From an uncultured Paracoccaceae bacterium (lineage in GTDB: Bacteria; Pseudomonadota; Alphaproteobacteria; Rhodobacterales; Rhodobacteraceae), in NCBI GenBank assembly GCA_951812305.1, contig CATOSB010000002.1, forward strand, positions 1,178,001-1,242,000: a stretch of 64,000 nt of DNA, given 5' to 3'. Each line of letters starts with the position of its first letter. The stretch's first letter is position 1. This document shows positions 8,297-17,097 of the stretch, piece after piece. The translations under genes and the position numbers were made by a program. The notes under the pieces were generated by a model. That model did not search any database and was not told where the DNA came from. It saw nothing but the letters and a program-made list of their open reading frames with translations.

Positions 8297-9187
8297 TCAC
8301 GCAGCACCCAGAAAGTCATTGATATAATGCAAAACTTCTTGTGGTGCCTCCTCGGGCAAGTAGTGACCGCTGGGTACGGAACCACCGGTCACCGGGCGCA
8401 CAGCATAGGTCTGCCAAAGGGCCAAGGGATCATAAAACTTGCCGATTATTCCCTTATCGCCCCATAGCGCCAGCAACGGGCATTTGATTTTTTCACCCGC
8501 CGCGCGGCTTTCGCGGTCGTGGTCAAGGTCAATCGTGGCCGCCGCCCGATAATCCTCGCAGATGCCGCGAATGACAACCGGATTCCGGATGTGTTCAAGA
8601 TAATCGTCCAGCGCGTCCGGCGCGAACAAATCGGCAGGCGCAGATGTGCGCCCGGTATGGCCCTGAAACCATCCCACCGGATCATTGGCGATCATCTTTT
8701 CAGGGACCGGCGCAGGCATGGCGAGGTAAAACCAATGCGCATATGCCATCGCAAAGGCCATATCGGTCCGCTCGAAATGTTCCAGCGTCGGGACGATATC
8801 CATGACGACAAGCTTTGACACCCGGTCAGGATGATCAAGCGCCAGACGATGGGCTGCTCGCGCGCCACGGTCGTGACTGACGACAACGGCGCTTTCGATT
8901 GCGAAGTGATCCATCAGCGCGACAACATCGCCTGCCATTGCACGTTTTGAATATGGCGCGTGGTCGCCCGTGTGTGGCGGTTTTTGCGATACGCCATAGC
9001 CGCGCAGATCAGGGCAATAGACCGAATGGGTTTCCGCCAGCGCCGGGGCCGTCAGATGCCACATAGCGTGGGTTTGCGGGTTGCCGTGCAGGCAGATGAG
9101 CGGCGGACCGTCGCCCGAGCGACGCAACCGAACCGGTCCATCGGTCAGGTCGATAGTCTCAAGAGTGAAATCGGTGAAGAATTCCAT
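8297..9187 (-). CDS. Alpha/beta hydrolase, fluoroacetate (haloacetate) dehalogenase-like
   Basis: The 296-residue alpha/beta hydrolase carries the features of haloacetate dehalogenases. The nucleophile is an aspartate in SHDRGARAAHRLALD (near residue 105), with the two arginines that hold the carboxylate. The oxyanion segment is HGNPQTHAMWH, the halide-pocket pair HW is in AYAHWFYLAMPAP, and the catalytic histidine is in SGHYLPEEAP near the C-terminus. It would hydrolyse fluoroacetate or chloroacetate to glycolate. Close relatives also act as epoxide hydrolases or general dehalogenases, so the substrate is inferred. It stands alone between the sigma cluster and repeat copy B. Confidence 0.8.
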   Translation of the reverse strand: MEFFTDFTLETIDLTDGPVRLRRSGDGPPLICLHGNPQTHAMWHLTAPALAETHSVYCPDLRGYGVSQKPPHTGDHAPYSKRAMAGDVVALMDHFAIESAVVVSHDRGARAAHRLALDHPDRVSKLVVMDIVPTLEHFERTDMAFAMAYAHWFYLAMPAPVPEKMIANDPVGWFQGHTGRTSAPADLFAPDALDDYLEHIRNPVVIRGICEDYRAAATIDLDHDRESRAAGEKIKCPLLALWGDKGIIGKFYDPLALWQTYAVRPVTGGSVPSGHYLPEEAPQEVLHYINDFLGAA

Positions 9188-9334
9188 GGCGCAAGATCCC
9201 CCATGCTTGCGCGTTCAACATTCTGGGTTTGTGGAGAAACTGCAAGCATACAAGGCCTAAACGTTGCAAGGTGACTTGTGATTGGCCGTTGGCTGCGGTT
9301 CACGACACTTCCAGTATCACAACCTCGCTTGCGG

Positions 9335-9503
9335 CCATTGCCTGCCCGTGGGATTGCGATGCAACATCTCAATGACGCGCTTTATGCCAGCCAAGTCCGC
9401 ACGAAATCAACGGAGAGCGCCCAGCCTCACCAAATCGCCAGCCCGTGGGGCGGGCAGGCCCCTCTCGGCAGATTTTGCAAGCAAAATCGCCTGCCGGCAA
9501 TGG
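9335..9503 (+). repeat. Arm-paired intergenic repeat, copy B (right arm interrupted)
   Basis: The left arm CCATTGCCTGCCC (9335-9347) is matched by GGGCAG (9452-9457) plus GGCAATGG (ending 9503). About 39 bases (9458-9496) are inserted in the right arm; they hold the small hairpin GATTTTGC/GCAAAATC. The inner box TTTATGCCAGCCAAGTCCG is present. It occupies most of the 406 bp between the dehalogenase and the aminotransferase, where I see no gene. Confidence 0.7.
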
Positions 9504-9593
9504 ATGGCCGGGGCGCTGCGCGCTGTTAACCCGGCATTGGCGCGCAGGCTCAATGCCCACTCGAAGCCGAAACCAGCTAACGCTTATCCACGC

Positions 9594-10454
9594 CTAAATC
9601 GCCACCTTCAAACTCTCTTCCAAATAAATCTCACGCAGCCGCTGCGACACCGGCCCCGGCCTGCCGTCACCAATGGCCTCGCCATCCACTTCGACCACGC
9701 CCTGCACAAACATCGACGCCGACGTGATAAATGCCTCATCCGCCGCCTTGGCCTCTTCAATGGTGAAATCCCGCTCCACCACTTTCATCTGTGCCTCATT
9801 GGCAAACCGCAGAACCGCCGCGCGTGTGATCCCAGCCAGAATGTCATGCGAAAGCGCCCGGGTGACGATCGCGCCGTCCTTGACGATGTAGGCGTTGTTG
9901 GATGTGCCTTCCGTCACCGCCCCGTCTTCGACCATCCACGCGTCATCGACACCTGCCGCCTTGGCCGCCATCTTGCCCATGCACGGATAAAGCAGCTGCA
10001 CCGTTTTGATGTCGCGCCGCGCCCAGCGCAGGTCGTCGACCGAGATCACGCGGATGCCCTTCTGCGCAATCGGCGCGTCCAGAATGCCGGGCGTGGCTTG
10101 CGTGAACAGGACCAGCGTCGGCTCAGTATCCTCAGACGGATAGGCAAAGTCGCGATCCCCGGCACTGCCGCGTGTCACCTGCAGGTAGACCCGGCCATCC
10201 ACAATCCCGTTCACCGATACCAGCTCACGGTGGATCGCAAGCATTTCATCCCGATCAACCGGGTTCCTCATCTCCAGCTCTGTCAATGACCGCTCCAACC
10301 GCGCCCAGTGTCCGTCAAAATCCACGAGCTTGCCGCCAAGCACGCTCGTCACCTCATAGACGCCATCGGCAAAAAGGAACCCGCGGTCGAAGATCGAAAC
10401 GCTGGCTTCGCCCTCAGGCACGTAATCTCCGTTTACATACACGGTGCGGGTCAT
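9594..10454 (-). CDS. D-amino-acid aminotransferase (class IV, PLP)
   Basis: The 286-residue protein is a fold-type IV aminotransferase. It has the N-terminal VSIFDRGFLFADGVYEV block, the PLP lysine in RRDIKTVQLL near residue 145, and the cofactor-phosphate blocks VTEGTSNNAYIV and LAGITRAAVL. ATG 10454 is preceded by AGGAG at a good distance. These blocks fit D-alanine transaminases, which interconvert D-amino acids and 2-oxo acids, more than branched-chain enzymes. It lies next to DgcA and DgcN, which handle D-glutamate, the product of D-amino-acid transamination with 2-oxoglutarate. That context supports a D-amino-acid role. Confidence 0.88.
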   Translation of the reverse strand: MTRTVYVNGDYVPEGEASVSIFDRGFLFADGVYEVTSVLGGKLVDFDGHWARLERSLTELEMRNPVDRDEMLAIHRELVSVNGIVDGRVYLQVTRGSAGDRDFAYPSEDTEPTLVLFTQATPGILDAPIAQKGIRVISVDDLRWARRDIKTVQLLYPCMGKMAAKAAGVDDAWMVEDGAVTEGTSNNAYIVKDGAIVTRALSHDILAGITRAAVLRFANEAQMKVVERDFTIEEAKAADEAFITSASMFVQGVVEVDGEAIGDGRPGPVSQRLREIYLEESLKVAI

Positions 10455-10540
10455 GGGGATCTCCTGAAATTCCGTCGTTGACATTGCAATAGCCGCGCGG
10501 CCCTGTTGCCACCATGCGGCAAATGGCAAAGGGGACAGCC

Positions 10541-10984
10541 ATGACTTCGACAAATTCGGCCTTGATCATGCTTTTGGCGGGAATTGGCGTGCCGATGCTG
10601 GCGGCACTGAACGCCGGGCTTGGTGCGCGGCTTGGCTCGCCGGTCTCGGCGGCGCTGATCCTGTTTGCTGTGGCGCTGTGTTCCACAGCTTTGGTTCTGG
10701 CGGCACTCGGCGGCAATTTTGCTGGCGCGGCATCTGCACCGAAACACCTGTTTCTCGGCGGTGTGCTGGTTGCCTTTTACGTCTTGTCGATCACCTGGAT
10801 CGCGCCGAGCTTCGGCGTCGGCAATGCGGTGTTCTTCGTCCTTCTGGGACAGTTGATATCGGCGGCGCTGATCGACCATTTCGGTCTGTTCGGCGCGACA
10901 GTCACGCCAATATCGCCAACCCGGCTGGCGGGCATCGCGGTGATGGCAGGCGGCGTGTTCCTGACCCAAATCGCAGCCCGCTAA
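10541..10984 (+). CDS. YdcZ-like small DMT-superfamily membrane protein
   Basis: The product of about 147 residues has roughly five hydrophobic segments and the glycine-rich pattern (NAGLGARLGSPVSAAL near residue 27, GVGNAVFFVLLGQL near 100) of the DUF606/YdcZ group of the drug/metabolite transporter superfamily. ATG 10541 follows AAAGGGGACAG; another in-frame start lies 27 bases earlier. It is divergent from the aminotransferase, and its 3' end meets the dgcA-like gene tail to tail with a 4-base overlap. A role in moving D-amino acids or their products is only a guess from position. Confidence 0.75.
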   Translation: MTSTNSALIMLLAGIGVPMLAALNAGLGARLGSPVSAALILFAVALCSTALVLAALGGNFAGAASAPKHLFLGGVLVAFYVLSITWIAPSFGVGNAVFFVLLGQLISAALIDHFGLFGATVTPISPTRLAGIAVMAGGVFLTQIAAR

Positions 10985-11955
10985 CCCCAAAGCGCGGCCT
11001 CCGGCGGGTGCAGCACGCTCGCGTCGTAACGCAAGGGATGCGCGCGGTCCTCTGCCAGCAACAGCGGCCCGTCGAGATCGACGTAATCCACCCCTTGCGC
11101 GACCAGCATCGCCGGGGCCATCGCGAGACTGGACCCGACCATGCACCCGACCATCACCCGGTAGCCTTCCTCCAGCGCCGCCATTTTCAACGCCAGCGCC
11201 TCGGTCAAACCACCTGTCTTGTCGATCTTGATGTTCACGATGTCATACTTGCCCCGCAGCGAAGGCAGCGAGGCGCGGTCGTGACAGCTTTCATCGGCGC
11301 AAACCGGCAGCACGCGATCGAGTTCCGACAGCATGTCGTCGTCGCTCGCAGGAAGCGGCTGTTCGACCATCTCGACGCCCAAACGCAACAAAACCGGCGC
11401 CAACGCCCGGTAAAGGTCCGGCGTCCAGCCTTCATTGGCATCGACAATGATCCGGGCCTCCGGCGCGCCGCGCCGCACCGCCTCGATCCGCGCCACGTCT
11501 TCTTCCCCGCCGCCGAGTTTGGTCTTCAAAAGCGGTCGAAATGCGTTTTCGCGCGCCTGGTCTTCCATCTTTTCCGGCGCATCCAGTGAGAGCGTAAAGG
11601 CCGTCGCAACGGGACCCGGCGCACCTAGACTAGGGATCAAGTCCCAAACCCGCTTGTCCGCACACTTGGCCCGCGAATCCCACAAGGCGCAGTCCAAAGC
11701 ATTGCGCGCCGCCCCGGCTGGCAGCAGGTCGTAAAGCGATTTGTTGTCGACCTCGACATCGCCCAGTACTTCGATTTCCGCAGTGACGCTTTCCAGCGTT
11801 TCGTCGTAACGCGCGTAAGGCACGCACTCACCGCGACCAACCACGCCGTTGTCCTGAACCGAAACGGTCAGAACCTTGGCCTCCGTTCGCGCGCCCCGGC
11901 TGATCCGAAAGACCTGCGCCAGCGGAAAGACGTCCTTTGAAACGGAAATCAGCAA
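10981..11955 (-). CDS. dgcA: Enolase-superfamily racemase, DgcA-type (N-acetyl-D-glutamate racemase / dipeptide epimerase)
   Basis: The 324-residue enolase-superfamily protein has catalytic lysines in LLKTKLGG (near 150), metal ligands in IIVDANEGW and EQPLP, then CADESCHD, and the second acid/base lysine in NIKIDKTGG near residue 240. This is the layout of L-Ala-D/L-Glu epimerases. The adjacent DUF1611 gene matches DgcN, and the DgcN-DgcA pair converts D-glutamate through N-acetyl-D-glutamate to N-acetyl-L-glutamate. The start is uncertain: TTG 11955 follows AAGGAC and gives the family length, while the frame is open for about 60 more codons upstream. A plain muropeptide epimerase remains possible. 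Confidence 0.8.
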   Translation of the reverse strand: MLISVSKDVFPLAQVFRISRGARTEAKVLTVSVQDNGVVGRGECVPYARYDETLESVTAEIEVLGDVEVDNKSLYDLLPAGAARNALDCALWDSRAKCADKRVWDLIPSLGAPGPVATAFTLSLDAPEKMEDQARENAFRPLLKTKLGGGEEDVARIEAVRRGAPEARIIVDANEGWTPDLYRALAPVLLRLGVEMVEQPLPASDDDMLSELDRVLPVCADESCHDRASLPSLRGKYDIVNIKIDKTGGLTEALALKMAALEEGYRVMVGCMVGSSLAMAPAMLVAQGVDYVDLDGPLLLAEDRAHPLRYDASVLHPPEAALWG

Positions 11956-12001
11956 AGATCGGTCCTTTTTCTTCTTGGTCTCAAGTACGGCTGGGGGGCT
12001 T

Positions 12002-12017
12002 GGGGGGCTGGCCCCCC
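12002..12017. repeat. Short palindrome GGGGGGCTGGCCCCCC
   Basis: A 16-base near-perfect palindrome between dgcN and the probable start of dgcA. The same 16-mer occurs at 39195-39210 and, inverted, at 51700-51715. It is always intergenic and could act as an attenuator or a site for mRNA ends. Confidence 0.6.
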
Positions 12018-12049
12018 ACCCGGGCGACGCCGTCAGGCGGCGCAACCCC

Positions 12050-13051
12050 TCAGATCGCCTCCAGCGCTTCGGCCAGCCGATCCGCACCATGCCGGAACGG
12101 ATCCACCGTTGGCAAACCCATCCGCGCCTCGACTTCATTCAGATAAGCGACAGCCTCATCCTCGCCCATGTGTTGCGTGTTGACTGAGACACCCACCACC
12201 TGACATGCCGGGTTCACAATCTGCGCCAGCGGCAACGCGGTGTCACGCAACGTCTCCAGCGAGGGCGGCTGATATTCTGGCAGGCCGCGCATATGCGCCC
12301 GCGTCGGTTCGTGACACAGGATAAGGGCATCCGGCTGGCCACCGTGAATCAGTGCCATCGTCACGCCGGAAAATGAGATGTTGAACAAAGATCCCTGCCC
12401 CTCGATCAGGTCCCAGTGATCGGCGTCATTGTCCGGTGTCAGGTATTCCACCGACCCGGCCATGAAGTCAGCAATCACCGCGTCCAGCGGGACGCCATCG
12501 CCGGTGATCAGAATGCCGGTCTGCCCGGTTGCGCGAAAGGTCGCGTTCATACCCCGCGCCTTCATTGCACGTTCCATCGCCATCGCCGTGTACATCTTGC
12601 CGACCGAACAATCGGTCCCCACCGCAAGGCACCGCTTGCCGGAGCGTTTCCTGCCGTTGGCAATCGGATAGTCGACCTCGGGCACGCGCACGTCGTGCAA
12701 TTCCTGACCGGTCGCTTTGGCCACGGCCTTAAGATCGGGTTCGTTACGCAGCAGATTGTGTAAACCGCTCGCCAGATCAAAACCTTCCTCAAGTGCATTC
12801 ACCAGCACCTTCTTCCAGGATTGGCTGATGACACCGCCACGGTTCGCGACGCCAACCACGAGGGTCTTGGCCCCGGCGGCTTTCGCCTCGGCCAGCGTCA
12901 TATCTTTCAAACCCATATCGGCCTTGCAGCCGTCCATCCGGTACTGCCCCAGTGCGAATTCCGGGCGCCAATCCTTGATCCCTTGTGCGACCTTGGCCGC
13001 CAGAGCATTCGGCGCGTCGCCGAGAAATAGAAGATAGGGTGTCTTGATCAT
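12050..13051 (-). CDS. dgcN: DgcN-type N-acyltransferase (DUF1611) for D-glutamate
   Basis: The 333-residue protein is a full-length DUF1611 member. An N-terminal Rossmann-like part (YLLFLGDAPNALAAKVA) is followed by a P-loop-like C-terminal domain with GTDCSVGKMYTAMAMER (near residue 143), TGQTGILITGDGVPLDAV and EGQGSLFN. These proteins are now described as DgcN, which N-acetylates D-glutamate in marine bacteria. The gene precedes dgcA on the same strand, separated by about 95 bases with a GC palindrome. The D-amino-acid aminotransferase lies beyond. A malyl-CoA lyase gene diverges on the other side, and the intervening 274 bp should hold both promoters. Confidence 0.85.
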   Translation of the reverse strand: MIKTPYLLFLGDAPNALAAKVAQGIKDWRPEFALGQYRMDGCKADMGLKDMTLAEAKAAGAKTLVVGVANRGGVISQSWKKVLVNALEEGFDLASGLHNLLRNEPDLKAVAKATGQELHDVRVPEVDYPIANGRKRSGKRCLAVGTDCSVGKMYTAMAMERAMKARGMNATFRATGQTGILITGDGVPLDAVIADFMAGSVEYLTPDNDADHWDLIEGQGSLFNISFSGVTMALIHGGQPDALILCHEPTRAHMRGLPEYQPPSLETLRDTALPLAQIVNPACQVVGVSVNTQHMGEDEAVAYLNEVEARMGLPTVDPFRHGADRLAEALEAI

Positions 13052-13325
13052 TTTCGTTCATCCCCAAGTGACCTTGCGCATGATTGCGCGGAATCAGAGG
13101 CAATTTCATACGAATTTCTTTGGTGATCCGCCACGATTTCCGATAATCCTTGCACAAATTCGCCGGATTCGATGATTTCCTATTGCGGGCAGAACATGCC
13201 GACGAGAATCGTGCAAATTTAGTGCCGAGGTTTCGAAAATCAACGTGAATTGCGCTTGTCAGCGGCAAAGCAAAAAAGTAAGCGTCAACACCGATCTAAC
13301 GCAACAATCTTGCCCGAGGTATCCC

Positions 13326-14297
13326 ATGTCTTTTGTCGTTCAGCCCGCCGCGCCAGCGCGCCCCAACCGCTGTCAGCTTTTTGGCCCGGGTTCCAATCCG
13401 GGCCTGTTCGAGAAAATGGCCGCGTCCGCCGCGGATGTTATCAACATCGACCTTGAAGATGCGGTTGCGCCGGACGACAAGATTGAGGCGCGCAAGAATG
13501 CCATTGGGGCCGTGAACGACATCGACTGGGGCAACAAAACACTCAGCGTGCGCATCAACGGGCTCGATACGCCCTATTGGGTGCGCGACGTTGTTGATCT
13601 GATGGAACAAACCAACGGGCGGCTCGATCTGATCATGATCCCCAAGGCCGGGAATGCCAGCGACATCTATGCGGTCGACGCGATGGTATCCGCCATCGAG
13701 CAGGAAAAGGGGCGCAAAAAACGCCTTGGGCTTGAATGCATCATCGAAACCGCCGCCGGTCTGGCCCATGTCGAGGAAATCGCCGCCGCCAGCCCGCGTC
13801 TGGAAGCAATGAGTCTCGGGCCGGCCGACTATGCCGCATTCATGGGGATGCAAACGACCGCAATTGGTGGCACGCAGGTCAATTATGCAATGATCGATGA
13901 ACCACAAGACGGCCCCCGCACCCGGCATATCGCCGATCCGTGGCACTATCCCACGGTTGCTATCGTTGCGGCCTGTCGGACGCATGGGGTGCTGCCGGTC
14001 GAGGGACCATTTGGCGATTACTCGGACTCAGACGGGTACAGGCAGCAGGCCCTGAACGCCGCGACACTTGGCATGGTCGGCAAATGGGCGATCCACCCGA
14101 AACAGATTGCCCTGGCCAACGAGGTTTTCACCCCGACTGAGGCCGCTGTAGCCAACGCAAAACGTATCATCGCGGCGATGGAAGAAGCCGTGAACTCCGG
14201 CGCGGGCGCTGTGACGCTTGATGGAAAGCTCATCGACCTCGCCTCGATCCGTCAGGCCGAAGTGATCGTGAGGCAGGCGGAGATGATCAGCGACTGA
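13326..14297 (+). CDS. mcl1: L-malyl-CoA / beta-methylmalyl-CoA lyase
   Basis: The 323-residue HpcH/HpaI aldolase-family protein closely follows the Rhodobacter Mcl1 pattern from its first residues (MSFVVQPAAPARPNRCQLFG). Other markers are NIDLEDAVAPDDK near 42, VRINGLDTPYW, the metal-binding ECIIETAAG near 140, SLGPADYAAFMGMQTT near 165, and GKWAIHPKQIALANE near the end. It should cleave malyl-CoA to glyoxylate and acetyl-CoA, or methylmalyl-CoA to glyoxylate and propionyl-CoA, in the ethylmalonyl-CoA route of acetate assimilation. The Mcl2 paralogue is a thioesterase and is not fully excluded. Confidence 0.85.
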   Translation: MSFVVQPAAPARPNRCQLFGPGSNPGLFEKMAASAADVINIDLEDAVAPDDKIEARKNAIGAVNDIDWGNKTLSVRINGLDTPYWVRDVVDLMEQTNGRLDLIMIPKAGNASDIYAVDAMVSAIEQEKGRKKRLGLECIIETAAGLAHVEEIAAASPRLEAMSLGPADYAAFMGMQTTAIGGTQVNYAMIDEPQDGPRTRHIADPWHYPTVAIVAACRTHGVLPVEGPFGDYSDSDGYRQQALNAATLGMVGKWAIHPKQIALANEVFTPTEAAVANAKRIIAAMEEAVNSGAGAVTLDGKLIDLASIRQAEVIVRQAEMISD

Positions 14298-14372
14298 ATT
14301 TCTGGCCTAACAAATTGTCGGGGTAATGCGGCAATTGGCCTTGAGCTGACGTTCGCAAATCACGAGAAAAGA

Positions 14373-14511
14373 CGCGCGATTGCCTGCCCGTGGGATGGCG
14401 ATCCAACCTTGCAGTTAGCCCGTTTATCCCAGCCAAGTCCGTAGAAGTTCAAAAGCTCACGCCAAGCCTCACCAAATCGCCAGCCCGTGGGGACGGGCAG
14501 GCGATCGCGCG
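14373..14511 (+). repeat. Arm-paired intergenic repeat, copy C (uninterrupted type copy)
   Basis: This 139 bp copy shows the repeat most plainly. The left arm CGCGCGATTGCCTGCCCGT (14373-14391) is complementary to the right arm ACGGGCAGGCGATCGCGCG (14493-14511) with one mismatch. The inner box reads TTTATCCCAGCCAAGTCCG. A conserved tail (GGCTTGATTCCGCGCG) continues past the right arm. It fills the gap between mcl1 and the desaturase. Confidence 0.85.
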
Positions 14512-14588
14512 GCGCCTACGGCTTGATTCCGCGCGGTGCGCAAGCCACCAACTTCCCCTTCAGGCCAGAAACAGCGGTTGCATCAGCG

Positions 14589-15506
14589 TCAGTTGACGCC
14601 CTTTCCACTTGCCATATCCGGTGCGAATTTTCTGTGAAAGTCCGCATATCCGGCCTCCACTTCCTTCAAATGTCCGCGGGACAAGTCATGCAATTCCGGC
14701 AGCCGGTGAAACGGCACATTTGGCATTGCATGATGCTCGGAGTGATACGGCATGTTCCACGCCAGCCATCGCACGAAGCGGTTGGTCAGCGTCGTGCGCG
14801 TATTGACGAACATGTCCCCAACAAAGGCACAGCGCCCATGCTCGGCCAACAGATATAGTCGCAGAAACGGCTGCCCGATCAGGATCGGCACAAGCCAAAG
14901 CCAGATCAGCAGTGGGGACCAGAAAAACGACGCGAAAACAACGGCGTACAACACTATCAACACGCGCGCTTCTGCAACGACACGCCGCCGGGCATTGGCT
15001 GGGACATACTCCGCGATACCGCGCCCCAGTGTCAGCGTGCCAAGCTGACAGAGCATTCCAAACCAATAGGGCAGGCCCGTGACATGCCAGACATACTCCG
15101 CCCAGCCGGTCGGCTTTGCACCTGCCAACAGTTCCGGATCGCGACCGGGATCGTTGGTGAATCGGTGATGGGCCAGATGGAAATAGCGGAACCACGTAAA
15201 TGGCAGGATCAGGATCACGCCGCACACACGCCCGACCCATTCATTCAGCGCGGCATTGGCAAACGGCGTCTTGTGCGTCGCTTCATGTTCTAACGTGAAC
15301 AGAAAAATCAGCAATATTCCCTGAACTGGCAAGGCCAGCCACCACACAGTTCCACCAGAAAGGATCAACGCGGACATTACCACGATGGCCGCCACGTGCG
15401 CCGCCAACTTGCCCAGTCCTGCGGTGTTTGAACGCCGATGCAGGTCCGCGCGAACCTCCGGTGAAAGCGCTGCAACGAACGCCTGATCTGTCCGATCCTT
15501 CACCAA
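14589..15506 (-). CDS. Membrane fatty acid desaturase-family protein
   Basis: The 305-residue membrane protein has the three histidine boxes of di-iron desaturases and hydroxylases: HEATHKT near residue 74, HLAHHRFTNDP near 110, and HSEHHAMPNVPFHRL near 257. Hydrophobic segments lie at about 38-75, 95-105, 155-170 and 185-215. Such enzymes insert double bonds or hydroxyls in acyl chains or carotenoids; the substrate cannot be read from the sequence. It diverges from the split amidotransferase gene across about 70 bp. Ferredoxin or cytochrome partners are not encoded nearby. Confidence 0.85.
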   Translation of the reverse strand: MVKDRTDQAFVAALSPEVRADLHRRSNTAGLGKLAAHVAAIVVMSALILSGGTVWWLALPVQGILLIFLFTLEHEATHKTPFANAALNEWVGRVCGVILILPFTWFRYFHLAHHRFTNDPGRDPELLAGAKPTGWAEYVWHVTGLPYWFGMLCQLGTLTLGRGIAEYVPANARRRVVAEARVLIVLYAVVFASFFWSPLLIWLWLVPILIGQPFLRLYLLAEHGRCAFVGDMFVNTRTTLTNRFVRWLAWNMPYHSEHHAMPNVPFHRLPELHDLSRGHLKEVEAGYADFHRKFAPDMASGKGVN

Positions 15507-15578
15507 TGCCCGGCCTTTCCCTGACGCGGCGCCCCTGTTATCACGCCGCCAACTGACATAGCCACGTTAGACGCACCT

Positions 15579-15930
15579 GTGAAACCCTTTCTGATCCTGC
15601 AATTGCGCCCAGAGGATGAGGCGGCTGATAGCGAATTCGCCGCGATTCTTGCCAAGGGTGGGCTGGACGCGGCGGACACAAGGCGTATCCGGCTTGACCG
15701 GGAAGACCTGCCGCAAAACCTGTCACTTGATGACTATTCCGGCATGATCCTCGGCGGCGGCCCGGGTTGCGTCAGCGACGATCACGCCACCAAGGACCCT
15801 TTGGAAGCGCGAATGGAGGCGGCCATGTTGTCGCTGATGCCAAAGATCACTCAGCGCGACATCCCGTTCATGGGCTGCTGTGCCGGGATTGGATTGCTGG
15901 GTCACTATTTGGGTGCCGAGGTAAGTAATA
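15579..15930 (+). pseudogene. Class I glutamine amidotransferase, 5' part, split by IS630
   Basis: This is the N-terminal half of a GuaA-like stand-alone glutamine amidotransferase, beginning at GTG 15579. It contains the ILGGGPG segment near residue 53 and the nucleophile elbow MGCCAGIGLLGHYLG near residue 97, where the second cysteine is the probable catalytic one. An IS630 element interrupts it at a TA dinucleotide. Rejoining across the insertion gives a continuous frame (E-V-S-N-K-G-R-H-A-E-P-I-G) with the 3' part at 17098. Confidence 0.85.
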
Positions 15931-17095
15931 CCAAGGGTTATTCAATCTGACCGACTTTCGCCCAGTTGCGGCTTGCGATGGATGTGATGGTTTGCGGTCT
16001 TGCGATGAGGTTGTTCCAGGCCTCGCACCCCGCGTCGAGAATCGCGTCATATGTGTCGAACGTCCGGTTTGCGAGCCATGTCTGGCGGAGATATTGCCAA
16101 ATGTTTTCGGTTGGATTCAGCTCTGGTGATTTGGGCGGCAGAAACATGAGCGACAGGTTTTGCGGGATTTCCAGAGCGGATGTCGTGTGCCAGCCGGCTT
16201 GGTCCATGAGGATGACGGCGTGGGCGCCATCGGAGACAATTTTGCTGATTTCTTCCAGGTGGCGCTGCATCGCATAGGTGTCGGCTGCTGGCATCATGAT
16301 CGCCGCGCCGGTGCCGCGTTCGGGGCAGATGGCGCCAAAAAGATACGCATTTTGGTAACGCTGATCGGCGGGCTGGCGGGGCCGTGTGCCCTTGCGTGCC
16401 CACTGGCGGACGCGGGTGTTCTTCTGACCGAGACGCATCTCGTCCTGGAACCAGATTTCGACGGGTTTGTCCGGCGGCACCCCCTGAAGCGTCTCCTTCA
16501 GATTGTCGCCGAAGTTTTTTTGAAATCCTCAATGACCTGCACGTCCTGCCCCGGGTGCTGAGGGCGTGCGCTGATGTGGGAAAAGCCCAGATTGTGCAGA
16601 ATCTGCCCCACATGGCGCTCGTGATAGTCGACGCCAAAACGCGCCTTGATCACATTCTTCAAATCGACCCGCCGCCAGCGGACGACACCGTCCTTTTCAG
16701 GATCAGGACCGGTCTCGACAAGAGCCGCCAGTTCATCCAGTTGCGCATTGTCAAGGCGGGATCGCGAGCCTCCTCGCTGCCGATCCAGCAGCCCCGCTGG
16801 ACCATCAGCGTTGAAACGGAGCACCCAGTCCCTGAGCGTTTGCCGGTCCATCCCGCCAATGCGGGCCGCAGCCCCACGCGACATGCCATCGGCGATAGCG
16901 GCAAGCGACAAAAGCCGTCGGCTCTGCCGGGCATCAGAACTCTCTGCGGCAAGCTTGCGCAGATCATTGGCGGTAAAATCGGCTCGCATCGGTATCCTGG
17001 CTGGCATCGGTGGTCTCCTTTGCCAATCTTGAATCACCTCAGCACCTCAGGCGGTACCCAAAATCCATAGCTGAGTCATTTTGAAGCACCCTTGG
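15931..17095 (-). mobile_element. IS630-family element, copy 1
   Basis: A 1165 bp element with ends CCAAGGGTTATTC and the complement CCAAGGGTGCTTC, flanked by a duplicated TA (15929-15930 and 17096-17097), as expected for the IS630/mariner group. All six-frame translations match those of the copy at 38009-39173, so the two copies appear identical. Both have the same orientation and enclose about 22 kb. Confidence 0.95.
15938..17037 (-). CDS. IS630-family transposase, two frames joined by -1 frameshift
   Basis: The first frame (17037 down to 16498) encodes 179 residues with an N-terminal helix-turn-helix (SRGAAARIGGMDRQTLRDWV). The second (down to 15938) encodes the DDE domain, with WFQDEMRLGQKN, LMDQAGWHTT and PELNPTENIWQYLR. 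The frames meet at a run of seven A followed by C (minus strand, about 16512-16520). Slipping back one base there gives DFKKNFGDNL and a continuous protein of about 350 residues. Both copies share the run, as expected for programmed frameshifting, though identical recent copies would share a chance mutation too. Confidence 0.88.
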
Positions 17096-17097
17096 TA

